Of a stretch of DNA of 64,000 bases, positions 1 through 10,805 are shown piece by piece. Positions within the stretch are counted from its first letter, which is position 1. Each line of letters begins with the position of its first letter. The position numbers were made by a program, and so were the translations under genes. A model generated the notes under the pieces. That model saw nothing but the letters and a program-made list of their open reading frames with translations, was not told the origin of the DNA and made no database searches. Source of the DNA: Macrotis lagotis (taxonomy: Eukaryota > Chordata > Mammalia > Peramelemorphia > Peramelidae); NCBI RefSeq assembly GCF_037893015.1, contig NC_133658.1:255596397-255660396 (forward strand), read 5' to 3'.

Positions 1-394
1 GATACAACATTAAGTATAGAAATTATTAGCATTGGCTAATAGGTCCCTGAAGGCAGGAGTGGTTGGTAAAAACTTAAAGAAATAGATAAAACCCCAAAAG
101 AATTTCAAAGGATAAGTTCATGGAAACCATGAAGAAGTTATTCATCCCTAAGCCTATATCACCCTAAGCTATATATCTCCCTTTAAGGATGACAATGAAG
201 AGTCATGCCTTATTTCCTTTGGGGAGATAGATACATAAACTATTTTTTTTTATAAAGTAAGGAATACTTTTGTAATGCAAAGAACCACTAACTAGTCCAC
301 CTTTCAGTGAATCCATAGGTATTAGGGATTTATATGGTCCCTTAAAATTAGGAATCCTTTTATTATGGAATATTATTAGATCCTTTGTTCATAG
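1..394. other. unassigned AT-rich sequence
   Basis: No coding signal or repeat was recognised here. Short A/T runs only. Confidence 0.5.
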
Positions 395-545
395 ATGATA
401 GCCTGAGAGTCAGAAAGAACTTTAGAGACTATTCAGCTCAACTCCCTAATTTTATATATAAGGAATTGAGGACCAGGAAAATGAAAATGACTTACCTAAA
501 GTCACAGAAGTAGAATCTGAATTCCATTTCTCTTGACCATAGAGA
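395..545 (-). repeat. MIR/CORE-SINE, old copy
   Basis: It reads as the complement of a MIR-type SINE: a 'ctttagagactattcagctcaa' type block, then 'gaattgaggaccaggaaaatg' and 'cttacctaaagtcacag', which are diverged forms of the usual 'aaactgaggc...gacttgcccaaggtcacac' core. Heavily mutated, so it is old. Confidence 0.6.
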
Positions 546-1424
546 TAGTACTCTTTCTACTTGCCTCTTTCATTGAACAGTCATAAAGAAGCAAAACCAA
601 TTTCTAAATGGTTCAAATGCACGTATATAGTAATTTATTCATGGAAAATCATGAGCACGAATATTATGTATATTTTCAAAACATTTCCATTTGGATGAAA
701 TAACTCTACATTTTAAACAGTCTGAAGTATTTCTCCACCTGGTTGCATAGCTCACTAAAGAGCAATATCAGAACTCTAAGAGGTAGGGGAGGGGGTTGAC
801 CATGTGATTTGACTTTAGGACAAATGATTAAAATCTGAGAAAGTTTTCCTTTGACAAATAAAACACCTCATTGGGGATACTGGGAAGATTCTCCCCTGAA
901 AGGTTAACTAGAGACAATAATTACTTTCTCTGGAGATCACTAAACTGACACACGGCTGTCTTGATTTCAGCGCAGTTTTATGATGTGCATTTCTTGCCAC
1001 TTATAAATGAAACAAATGAGGTTAGATGGCAAAGATTATGAAAGAAATTAGCCATAATGAGGCTGGTAACAAAAAAAACATTAGTATAGAAAATTGAGTT
1101 GACCTTCCTTTCATAATTATTCACCTTAATTGTTTTTTGTATTGTAATTTGAATGAAATTAAATAATACCAATATTCCTCCTGCCATTGACTTCAAAGAT
1201 CATGTAAAGATTAATAATTTTCAAATCTAAAGATTTGATTGCCATATTAGGGTCATCTACTGTTGATGCTCCTGGAAGTTACCTATCTTGAACCTGAACA
1301 AGGCCTTGTATGTCCTTCCATTGTGCCCAGTGGCACAGTAAGAAGTGCCTAAGTGACAGGTTGCTTATGACCTTAAAATTGATAGAGGAAATATTGTTAA
1401 AGCAAAAAACCAACTAAACCAGTT
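546..1424. other. unassigned AT-rich sequence
   Basis: Nothing recognised. A 72-codon minus-strand open frame at 978-1196 has no family resemblance and is treated as chance. Confidence 0.5.
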
Positions 1425-1590
1425 GTCACTAGATATGGGTTCTAGTCTTTGTCAGCAACAAGGTGTATGGCCTTGGTTAAATCACTTGTCTGTTTCGAGC
1501 ACAATTTCCTCATCTGTAAAATGACGGAATTTAGGATTAAATGGTGGCTAAAGATACTTCTAGGCTTAAAATGTTATGATTTCCTGGCTT
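1425..1590 (+). repeat. MIR SINE
   Basis: The core 'tatggccttggttaaatcac' is followed by 'tttcctcatctgtaaaatga' and a 'ggcttaaaatgttatgatt' end. This is the usual MIR order from tRNA-related head to tail. Confidence 0.75.
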
Positions 1591-1599
1591 AGCTGTACT

Positions 1600-1847
1600 C
1601 TTTCAGTTTTTTATACTTTGTCCTCTTCTAAGTACTCTCTGATCCTTACCATTCTTCAACTGACATTCCATTTTGAAAATCAAGACCTTTTCACTACCTG
1701 TCTCTAGATGTCTTCATTTCCTGTTCTTGGATTCCCTGGCTCCTGGCTTGCTTCAAGTTTCAGCTAAAAACACGCCTTCTACAAGAATCCTTTCCTGATC
1801 CACCTTAGTGCTTTCATATTCTCTTTCACATTATTTCCAATTTGTCC

Positions 1848-1883
<36 letters not shown>

Positions 1884-2035
1884 TTTTTTTGTACATAGTT
1901 CTTAGAGGTTACTTCCCCCTTTCAATTGAGAGCAGGAATTTTTGCCCTCTTCTGCATCCATAGAACTTAAGGCATTTCCTGGAACATGGTAGACATTTAA
2001 GAAATGCTTATTGACTTGACTTTACCATCTTCATA
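1600..2035 (+). repeat. LINE-2 3' end
   Basis: Matches the L2 3' region in order: a 'ccctggctcctggcttgctt' block, 'ttctacaagaatcctttcct', 'gtacatagtt', a 'gagagcaggaatttttgcc' block, and the diagnostic tail 'agaaatgcttattgacttga'. A CA microsatellite has grown inside it. No reverse-transcriptase portion is present, so the copy is strongly 5'-truncated. Confidence 0.8.
1851..1880. repeat. (AC)15 microsatellite
   Basis: Thirty bases of pure AC dinucleotide, lying inside the L2 3' end. Likely length-polymorphic. Confidence 0.95.
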
Positions 2036-2269
2036 ATGAATTGAAGTCTACTTTTTTTGAACTGTCACAGTAATTATTATATGTTTTATTTGGCAATTGG
2101 CCTTGTGACATCTCTACAGTTTTTATCTTAGAAGAGTATTAGTATTATTTCATTGTTATTTAGCATTTCTTCTATTTACATCTTCTCTCCCTAATTAAAT
2201 TATTAACTCCTTGAAGAGAAGGGTCATTTTTCCTATATAGACTAACACCTCAAACAATCAACACTCATA

Positions 2270-3110
2270 TGTTAAATCTTTACTATGACCCCAGACACAG
2301 TAATAAGTGCTGGGGATTTGAAGATGTAAATCAGAGGAAGGGAATGTTTGGCTAGCAGATTGTATAAAATTCACAAAATCATTTGGTCTGACTTTTAGGG
2401 ATGAATTAAATGTCCGACCAAATATAGCAGGTGAATGATATAAATATCTAAATGACTCTTATCAGAAAAATAAAAGTTCCTCACTCCTGATGTAAGTGAA
2501 CTAATCCTTTCAATTTTCATTCAAATCAAGGAGATAACATGTATAAATGTGAGTTGATACAGAACATGTACAAAATGAAAATGAAATAGTTTTAGAAGGA
2601 AGATGGGAGATATAGATGTTAGGAAATGCTTCATGTAGAAGATCAAACTTGAGTTAAATACTGAAGAAAATGGGGGATTGCAAGAGGTAGATATGAGGAA
2701 GTAGAGCATTCCAAGTGTGGGGGACAGCCAATACAAAGACATAGAGATGTAAGAGCATCATTTGTGGGATACAGAGTAGGACAGTATAGTTGAAATACAG
2801 AGTACTAAGAGAGTAGTGCTGGGAAAAGGAGGGACTTAGTTAAGAGATTTATATGTCAGAATAATTTATTTTTGATTCCAGATAATAGGAAACTTCTTTT
2901 GATTATTGGGGGAGGAAAGTATCATAAATCTTACTAATTTCAGAAAATTACTTTGGAAATTTTGTGGTGAGGGGGGAATATAAGTGGGGAGAGATGAGAC
3001 AGGGGGAACAAGATGGGATGGGACCAGGCCTTGTTGCAATACTAAGACCAGTTTGCTGTACATGTGTAAGTCCCTCAAGCTTGGGAGTAAAGAGTGTTAA
3101 AATAATTTGA
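2270..3110 (-). repeat. LINE-2, antisense copy
   Basis: On the plus strand it starts with the complement of the L2 tail ('cagacacagtaataagtgct') and runs into 'gtagagcattccaagtgtgg' and 'gggacagccaatacaaagac', which in the sense direction belong to the L2 3' part. It is one of several antisense L2 copies here (see 30640-31620, 54560-55500 and 56515-56680). Confidence 0.7.
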
Positions 3111-5189
3111 TTAGGTAGAAGCCAAAAGGGGAAAAAAGCCTAGGAAAAATAAGATTATAAATTAGAGAAGTGTGGGAAAAGGAGTTAATTTATCAATAAA
3201 TATTTATTAAAATTATATGCTAAGAAATTAATAATCAGAAAAATAAAATTGTAAAATATGAAATAGTCATTCTCCAAGTCACTTAGACCATATTTTGATA
3301 ATTTCTTATGTGACTCCAGATAGATGCTAGCATACTATATTTGGGGATTAAATCTATTTCTGGAAAGGGGGATCTTTGCTCCTTTGACCTGTTGAACTTC
3401 CTTCCCTGAGCTAGCTGCCCCAATTGGACCCTGTGATCTGTGCAGGGGAACAGAGAGGCATGAGGAGGGCTTCTGTTGACAACAGTTCTGATCTTGCCTT
3501 CCCACATCCTTGGCCCTGTGTTTGATAAGTATCCACCAGCTTAGTAATATTGATGGCTATCATCTGCCAGCCCACTATGGTAGACTGTTTGACAGGGCAG
3601 GTGAGATGTGTTAAGGGTGGGGATTATGTGAATGAAAACAATAAGACAAATGAGAAATGTTGAGATTAAAAAGGTTAAGATTTGGTAAATGATTGAGAGA
3701 AGTTGGAATGTTTGGTAAATTTTAAAGTAAGATGGAAATGGTGAGGTATAGTGTTATTCTGTTTCATAAATGAAAGTTGTTATTACTATTTTGTTTCTTG
3801 GGCACCAAACTTTCATCAACAAGTAAAGTGCTTGACTTACCAGTGTTAACTGAGCTGGTTCTCATAAAGGAAGGACTGCTGGATGATATTGGAAGCCTTC
3901 CCAGCAGAGTAGAACCAACCAAAGCTCAAGCTCCATAACCATAGTCTTTGAGAGCCAAGAGTCTCTAGGATAGTGAGGCACTAAAGTAGAATAATCATTC
4001 TAATATTATATACTCCATTCCCTGAAGACTTAAAGACACATAGAAAGCACTCAATAATAACTTGTCTCAGTCTGGTTTATATATTGCTTCTAGAATTCAA
4101 CCAGTATATGTAGTCTATTTCAGAGACCCAGAATACAAGAAGAAAATTTTTAAAAATTTAAGTTTATTTATTGTCTATTTATGTTTTTTATCTGATTTAG
4201 CTATCAAATTTCAAAAACATATCAGTAAAGGGATCAAAAAGTTCTGAAGTTTCTTTTGACATTGAACTTATTAAACAACTTTTTCAGGAAAAAACTGAGC
4301 TTCTTTAAATAGCTCATGGAAAGAAACATAAAGAAGTCAAATAGAAAGTAAAGATTTGTAATTTAAGGGAATTCACTTCTAGGATCAAATTCAATAAGAG
4401 AAACAGAGAAGGGGTTAACTCCTTTCTGCCAACCACAGCTATATGGGTTTCAATTTGATAAAGAACCTCATAGTAACTTTCAAATGGAGAAATGGGAATT
4501 AGTGGTACTCCCTGTCCAATTACTAATTTTACAGAAGCACAAACAGCTCAGGGAAGGGACACATTGTCTACTCCTCAGCAATCTGAACAGACAGATTTGA
4601 TAGTTGAGAAGATGCTGTGAGTGAAACAGACCTTCATTTTCAATGTACCCTTGAGTTCCTTCAATTCTTCATCAATTGGTTTAATAATTGATTGTTAAAA
4701 AAACACATAAGAGCATAAGAATAACCTCAAGTTTGTCTGAAGAGCTCTAGAGAAATCATTTGTGTACAATTAGATGAACATTTTTTTTTTCATTTCTATA
4801 CAGTGCTGTTCACAGGCTAAAGCTTCATTGATTTTCTTCCCTCACATTTAGCTGGGATAAATTCTTGTGGTAAATCTTCTATAAGGCATATTGCCAGCCT
4901 TCTCTTGTAATAAATCAGTCTATGTATTTGTAGATTTAAAAAACTAAATGTAGCCAAGATTGTAGGAGGTACAAAATTAGAAGTAGTAAACTAGAAAAAG
5001 AACCTTGCCTCATTATCATACTATTAAAATTAATTGGTAACAAATCACATTCTGATAAAGGTTCCCATAGTGAGTTTTAAGACTAGTTGGAAATTTTTTT
5101 TATTTCTAGAGTATACCAACTATGTATGCCAGCATGTATAGTTGTATCTAAATTGACAGATAAACAGATAGATAGATAGATGGCATCAT
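3111..5189. other. unassigned sequence
   Basis: About 2 kb without a recognised repeat or gene. Short (GATA)n at 5166-5181. Minus-strand and plus-strand open frames (3283-3507, 4062-4247) lack recognisable similarity. Confidence 0.45.
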
Positions 5190-5370
5190 TCCTTTGGAAA
5201 TAGAATAGGAAGGAGGACTTAGATTCAAATTCTGGGCTTCTCATTTATTACCTTTAACATTTAGTAAGTCACTTATTTTCTCTGGGTCTCTGTTCTCCCA
5301 TCTGGAAAATGAGGGGATTGGACCAATGATGCCTGAGGTCTCTTGTAATTCTAAATTTATGATTTGAATT
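5190..5370 (+). repeat. MIR SINE
   Basis: Contains 'gatt-caaattctgggct' type tRNA-related sequence, then 'agtaagtcacttattttctc', 'catctggaaaatgaggggat' and a 'ctaaatttatgattt' end. Confidence 0.7.
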
Positions 5371-6094
5371 TTTAATTGTAGATTTTATTAGAGGAAATAA
5401 TAGTTCCCTTACGTGGTAATCTCATAATCTGCAACCTCAAATATTTGAAAACAGTCAAAAAGCATTAAAGAAGATTAAAAAAATCCTCTGAACCTTCAAA
5501 GTAAATGTCACAATATCTCTGCACTAAAGCTAATACATTGATTCATAGGAGAGCACTTCAGGCCTTACCCAGGGTCAAATTACTCCTATTTTTAAAATAG
5601 TACTTACACATTTAGTTACCTGTTTTTTTTAGTCTACATCAGAACAGAAATAGCATATCAAAAATCAAATTTTGGGGGGAATATATCTTGTTCCTTTCAC
5701 TCTGCCTGGAGGAGTAAATGTAAAAATACTACAACATATGAAGATCTCAGGGTAAAAACATATTAGATCATGGTTATGGTATTTTTACTCAGATGAGATT
5801 AATATCGCTTAACCTTTCACCCAGCTCTAGGCTTCATCCCTATGGTGGCCATCTGATACTAAATTTTCTCAACTCATTCTTGATGGTCCCAAATTACTCA
5901 TGCACTCATGAAGTCCTGGAAGGAACCTTAGAGAACACTAAATTCCTTTTAGAGAGGCAGCCTGGAGGTTCAGATAGTTGAATACTGAAGCTGAATATAG
6001 GAAGAATACTGCCTCAGGTACTTTCTGCTTACTATTTTGAGGTTCTTGTTGCCAGGGATCAGCATCTCATTCAACTTTTTTATGAAAGATAAAA
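5371..6094. other. unassigned sequence
   Basis: No recognised element. The open frame at 5793-5981 (62 codons) is not recognisable. Confidence 0.45.
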
Positions 6095-6280
6095 GACTAA
6101 TTTGAACTGCCCTGGGTCAACACTGGTGTATGTATTAGTGACCTTGGACAAATAATTTACCAGCTTTAATTTCAGTTTTCCCATCTTTAAAATGGGAATA
6201 ATATTAGCACCTACCTCACAGATCAAATAACCTTGTCAGTCCTTAAAGTGCTATATTTGTTACCAATTGTGATTTTGAGG
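6095..6280 (+). repeat. MIR SINE
   Basis: Contains 'agtgaccttggacaaataat', then 'ccatctttaaaatgggaata' and 'cacctacctcacagatcaaa', which is the MIR core and 3' part in order. Confidence 0.75.
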
Positions 6281-6604
6281 AAGCTGAGCACAGAAGTTTC
6301 ATGTCAAGTTAGAATACTTGACTCTACATTGGCTTTCTAGGCTCAGAAATTGAGAGTTGAAAGGGTTCTTACAAATCAGAGTTCCATTCTCCCTATTTTG
6401 TAAATGGAGAGTTGGAACCTTAAGGTCAAACTCTTTTTGATGCCACCAAAACTTCACCATGGCCACTTTTTCCTGATAGCCTTTACTTAAAGTCTTTGTC
6501 TTCAATTTTCCCATACTCTTTTTGTTACTTGAAATGTAAGTCTTACTTCTGCTTCAATTGTGGGTGTGGGAAGTAAGGGAGCAATTGAAGAACTCATCAA
6601 TCTT

Positions 6605-6755
6605 CCTTTTAGACTATGAACCCCTGTCTTAGATTGTGAGTTCCTTGAGACCAGGGATTGTTTTTTTACCTTTTTTTGTATCCCATCCCATCCACCCTGT
6701 GTTTAGCACAGTACATTATATAGTTTGTGCTTAATAAATGCTTGTTAACAATGAG
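6605..6755 (+). repeat. LINE-2 3' end
   Basis: Carries 'gattgtgagttccttgagac', 'cagggattg', 'gtttagcacagtacatta' and the terminal 'gcttaataaatgcttgttaa', which is the L2 3' terminus. Confidence 0.8.
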
Positions 6756-6814
6756 ACTAACCCTTAAAAAACTCAAAACAACTTGTTTTTCTTTTCCCAA
6801 AATTCTTTGTGTTG

Positions 6815-7060
6815 AAGTTAGGTGGGCTGGCTCAGTGAATCAAGTAGTTGTCTGGGAATTAGGAAGAATCAATTTCCTGAGATCAAATCTAGCCTCAGAT
6901 ACTAGCTGTGTGATCCTAGGCAAGTCACTTAACCTTATTTATCTTAGTCTCTTCATTTGTAAAATGAACTGGAAAAGGAAATGGCATACTACTCCAGGAT
7001 CTTTGTCAAGAAAATCCCAAATAGAGTCATGAAAAGTTGGACACAACTGAAGCAATAAAA
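6815..7060 (+). repeat. CORE-SINE, MON1/MAR type
   Basis: The full order of a long marsupial CORE-SINE is visible: tRNA-like head, 'agctgtgtgatcctaggcaa', 'catttgtaaaatgaactgga', 'aatggcatactactccagga', 'tttgtcaagaaaatcccaaa' and 'tcatgaaaagttggacacaa'. A 101-codon open frame across it (6727-7032) is only a shadow of the SINE. Confidence 0.85.
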
Positions 7061-7069
7061 ATGCTTTTT

Positions 7070-7195
7070 GTAGGCAGGAGAGGCAGTAAGGCAGAACGGA
7101 AAGCTAGCCTTGAAGCCAAGACCACCTGAGTTCAGGACTCCCCTTTGATATGTAATAACTGGGTGATTCAATCACTTAATTTCTTAGTGTGAGTG
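7070..7195 (+). repeat. degenerate SINE head
   Basis: 'aagaccacctgagttcagga' resembles a SINE B-box region and is followed by 'ttcaatcacttaatttctta'. Too diverged to assign to a family. Confidence 0.4.
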
Positions 7196-7869
7196 CTAGA
7201 GTCAATTCTCTCAGACTATGAATTTTTTAGGGAAGGTGCTGATCTGGATTGGAAGAGGGGATTTTTTGACTTGAGAGCTTTCATACAATGAATTCATAGG
7301 TCTAGTCCTTATCCCATTCCTAAAGACCTAGTGCAACACAGAGTTTGGGACCAAGAATATTTGGATGTATTTTCCTGGGTAGGCCTAGGCTTTGAAATTA
7401 AGATGATGTGTATTGTATTATAGATTTAAGATATATTAGAAGAATTGAAATATGAGAAAAATACCCATCAAGCAAGTGGAACATTTGGGAAATTTGGTTT
7501 TTACATAAGATCTGGTTTTGCAGAATTTAGCTTTATAACTGTACTGAGATATAGAAAAAGATTTTTTATTTAACTCAGACTTGGAGTTTAGCAGCACTCT
7601 GTCTAATATACACTAAGCACTTAAAAATTGCTCGCTGATGACTGAAACAGAGCCAGAACAGATCAAATATTACAAACCCTTTATTCAACAGATAGAAAAA
7701 CTAAGATGAGAGAGAACATGCTCAGAAATAGGTTGATTTGCCCCAAATCTAACTCTGTTGCTCCCCTTGTTCTCTTTCCATAGTATTAAATTATTCAAAT
7801 TATGGAAAGTTCTAAGATTTCTTACAGGCTCCAAATTGGTAATTGGGTTGTTTTACTAGAGAAAAGAAA
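7196..7869. other. unassigned sequence
   Basis: Nothing recognised in this stretch. Confidence 0.45.
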
Positions 7870-8125
7870 GGATGTAGTGTTGTAGTTGAGTTGTCTTGGT
7901 CATGTCTGACTTTCTGTGACCCCATTTGGGGTTTTCTGGCAGATACTAGAGTGGCTTGCTACTTCCTTCTCCATCTCATTTTACATATAAGGAAACTGAG
8001 GCAAATAGAGTTAAGTGACTTGTCTGGCATCTCACAACTTGTAAGTGTCTGAAACTGGATTTAAATGCAGGTCTTCCAAACTCCATGGCCAATATTCTAT
8101 CCACTTTGCCACCTAGCTACCCATG
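7870..8125 (-). repeat. CORE-SINE, MON1/MAR type
   Basis: Complement orientation: 'catgtctgactttctgtgac', 'cccatttggggttttctggc', 'agatactagagtggcttgct', 'aaggaaactgaggcaaatag', then 'ccactttgccacctagctac' at the tRNA-like end. Nearly complete. Confidence 0.85.
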
Positions 8126-8249
8126 GTGAGAGTAGTATGAATTAGATGTGAACACTGTTATAAGAGTTAATCTATTCGTTTCAGTTTTGCCATTTATTTA
8201 TTTAACAAACATTTATGTAACTTCTTTGTGTAATGAAATGAACCCAGGG

Positions 8250-8330
8250 GTATAATAATAATAATGATAATAATAATAATAACAATAATAACAATAATAA
8301 TAATAATAATATTAATAATAATAAAAACAG
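8250..8330. repeat. (TAA)n microsatellite, imperfect
   Basis: Runs of ATA/TAA/CAA trinucleotides. A plus-strand frame through it encodes poly-isoleucine and is not a gene. Confidence 0.9.
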
Positions 8331-8368
8331 AAGACTTCCCAAGGAACTTGGACTTCAGTAAGGGGGAA

Positions 8369-8377
8369 ATATATATA

Positions 8378-8425
<48 letters not shown>

Positions 8426-8441
8426 TATATATATACATATA
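8369..8441. repeat. (AT)n / (GT)n microsatellite
   Basis: An alternating AT tract with a short GT block (8379-8388), about 110 bases after the TAA repeat. Both may be length-variable. Confidence 0.9.
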
Positions 8442-8514
8442 AATGAAATAAAAATTAGAATATGGTAAGAAAATGAAATAATAGCATGAAGTACTGATAA
8501 AATAAGTTAATAAT

Positions 8515-8590
8515 TGCAAAGCATTTTACATATATTATTTCACTTGATCTTTGTGACAATCCTAGGAAATAGGTGCAGTTGTCATTCTAC
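8515..8590 (-). repeat. MIR fragment
   Basis: 'atttcacttgatctttgtga' and 'caatcctaggaaataggtgc' are diverged versions of the MIR 3' region in antisense. Confidence 0.55.
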
Positions 8591-10304
8591 TTTTTTATAA
8601 ATTGCATATTAACATTTCTAATGTCTGGCAAAAATTACCATTTGTCTTTTTCAAAAATTTATTTTATTTTTAATTTTCTGAATTGAATATGTCCTATTCC
8701 TTAGTTCCCCTGGAAAATTGAAGGCAAAAAAGTCATACCTTTTGTATTCCAAACATGATGTCGAATGTTATAGACATTAGGGATGCTGCCCCTATTTAAG
8801 GGTTGTGTCAATTTTGAATGAAAAAGTCTGTTTGCAAGAGAAAGCTGGCTTCTTATCAATCTAGTCAAAGACCTCATTGCTATCTCTTTTTAAAAGACTT
8901 TTTCTTATTGGAATTGGGGTGTATATATGTATATTATTACACACACACTTTCTATTATCTTGAAGGTAATGAGGTGTCAATTGATAATTATATTAGGATT
9001 ATAAAGCAAGATCAGATGTATCAGCTGACTGGTTCATTATTGTATATATTGTTCCATGGCACACTTCAACTAGTAAAATTTTAAGATTCAGCTGTTCACA
9101 GAATAGAAAATAGGAGGAGTATTGGAAGTAGTGCAAAAATACTTCCAATCCTTTAAATTTTATTTCAATTAAACTTCTAATTTTCAGTTCAAAAAATACA
9201 TAATGAGTTTCTGGGGAGAAGGGTTAAAATGATTAGAAATTAAATCAATGCAAATACATATTCAATCAAAGAAACCTTTTTTAAAGCTGAAATATTGTTT
9301 GTATTTATGGAGGCACATGGATAGCTGTGTATATAAAACTTCACTATCATTAGGAAATGCCACACAAAATAACAAATACACCTTTTCAATCTGGTTATAA
9401 ATATATGGAAGAGAGTTTATTTCACCAAAGCATTATCTGCTTCCAGCTGATAATATATCAATAAAAGCTCTCACTCCAAGATGTCATTAAAGCCACATTT
9501 GTTCATTCCTATTTATTATGAGGAAAAATAAAATGAAAAAAAGTAGATTTGAGTCATATTTTCTGTGAGTCCATCATTTTCTGGCACATAACACTTGTGA
9601 ATTTTATTCAATTCATTTAAAATGATTTCTAACATGCAGCCAGAAAGTTAAGGGCTGCAAGAAATTCAAACGATCAGTAGGCATCCAAGATTTCTCAGGG
9701 GACAGCTTTAGAATCACAAGGAAGGTATGTTTTCCTTTAGGAAACGTACATTAGGAAAATTAGTTCTAATGACCCCACAATTTTCCTCACAAGCTCTGCT
9801 CATTCATGTTTAGGAAATCCACAGACTCCAATAACTTCCTGAAGAGGTTCCCCACCACCCCAATAGGGTCTGGTTAGAGATATATATATCAGGTCTATGT
9901 AGTTTGGATACCCTCAAGTCACATTCTCTGCTCCCATTTTTTTTCAACAATCTATTTGTGAAATTATTAAGAAGTATTTGGGAATGGATTGGAATTTTCA
10001 TCCACAAATTTAAACAAAATCTTCCACATATTTGAAACCAGACAGAGGGGCAGGCAACCCGAGCAAGGGAAATAAGAACATAGAAACAAGAGTACCCCAT
10101 TAGAAAAAAAGACTGTACTAGAGTAGAAACTATATGGGGGCAAAATTGAGCATTGGCTAATTTTGCATTTTCCTAACACCTAGAATATACAATATACAAT
10201 GAATAACATTGAAATAGATGATAACATACAGAATAATGTACAGAGGAGTAATTTTTCAGGTATAGTTTCTATTATGATGACCTCTGAAGTCCATCCTATT
10301 TATC
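8591..10304. other. unassigned sequence with a repeat-free block
   Basis: No gene recognised. The part from about 9290 to 9520 has even composition, no simple repeats and no SINE/LINE signature, and is listed among the findings as a possible conserved non-coding element. Overlapping minus-strand open frames at 9810-10179 (96 and 70 codons) have no recognisable domain. Confidence 0.4.
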
Positions 10305-10490
10305 ATTCCAGGAATTTATGAAGCAAATTGAATTGACCTGGGTTCAAGCCCTGTTCTGTCATTACCATGCTATGCTATTAATCCTGGTTAAGTTATTTCC
10401 CTTCTCTGGACTTCCATTTCTTTCATTATAAAATGCAGGGTTGGAACAGATGATCTTTAAAACCTCTTTCAGCCTCCAACATTCTATGGT
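10305..10490 (+). repeat. MIR SINE
   Basis: 'gacctgggttcaagccctgt' (B-box like), 'ctggttaagttatttccctt', 'tgcagggttggaacagatga' and 'aacattctatgg' follow MIR order. Confidence 0.75.
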
Positions 10491-10499
10491 ACCACTAAA

Positions 10500-10640
10500 G
10501 TTATGATGATGGCCTTGGTCAAATCAGTGTTCTTTTGTGAGCCTTAGTTGCCCCACTTGTAAAATGTTGGGGGTTGGACCAGATAGATGTTTTCTTGTGG
10601 ACCTTTTAGCTTTAAAATGATCTGATTCTCTGATTCTAAA
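10500..10640 (+). repeat. MIR SINE, second copy in tandem
   Basis: 'atggccttggtcaaatcagt', 'cttgtaaaatgttgggggtt' and 'ctttaaaatgatctgattct' repeat the MIR order directly after the previous copy. Probably an independent insertion into the same spot. Confidence 0.65.
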
Positions 10641-10714
10641 ATAGTAGAAGAGAGTTTTGTTCTGCCCTAAAAATCTCTCCTCTCAAAGAATTACAGATAT
10701 TTCCCTAAGTACAT

Positions 10715-10805
10715 TAACTAGAACAGAAGGTCTTTGAAAATAGGGACTGGATTTTTGTCTAATCAGCAAACAGTAAGTGCCTAATAAATGCTTGTTTGAT
10801 TGGAT
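10715..10805 (+). repeat. LINE-2 3' end
   Basis: 'tgaaaatagggactggattt' followed by 'agtgcctaataaatgcttgt' and 'ttgattggattga'. Typical L2 terminus. Confidence 0.7.

Noticed and set aside
8264-8446. 60-codon plus frame rich in isoleucine and tyrosine
   Set aside because: Translation of the TAA and AT microsatellites; no gene.
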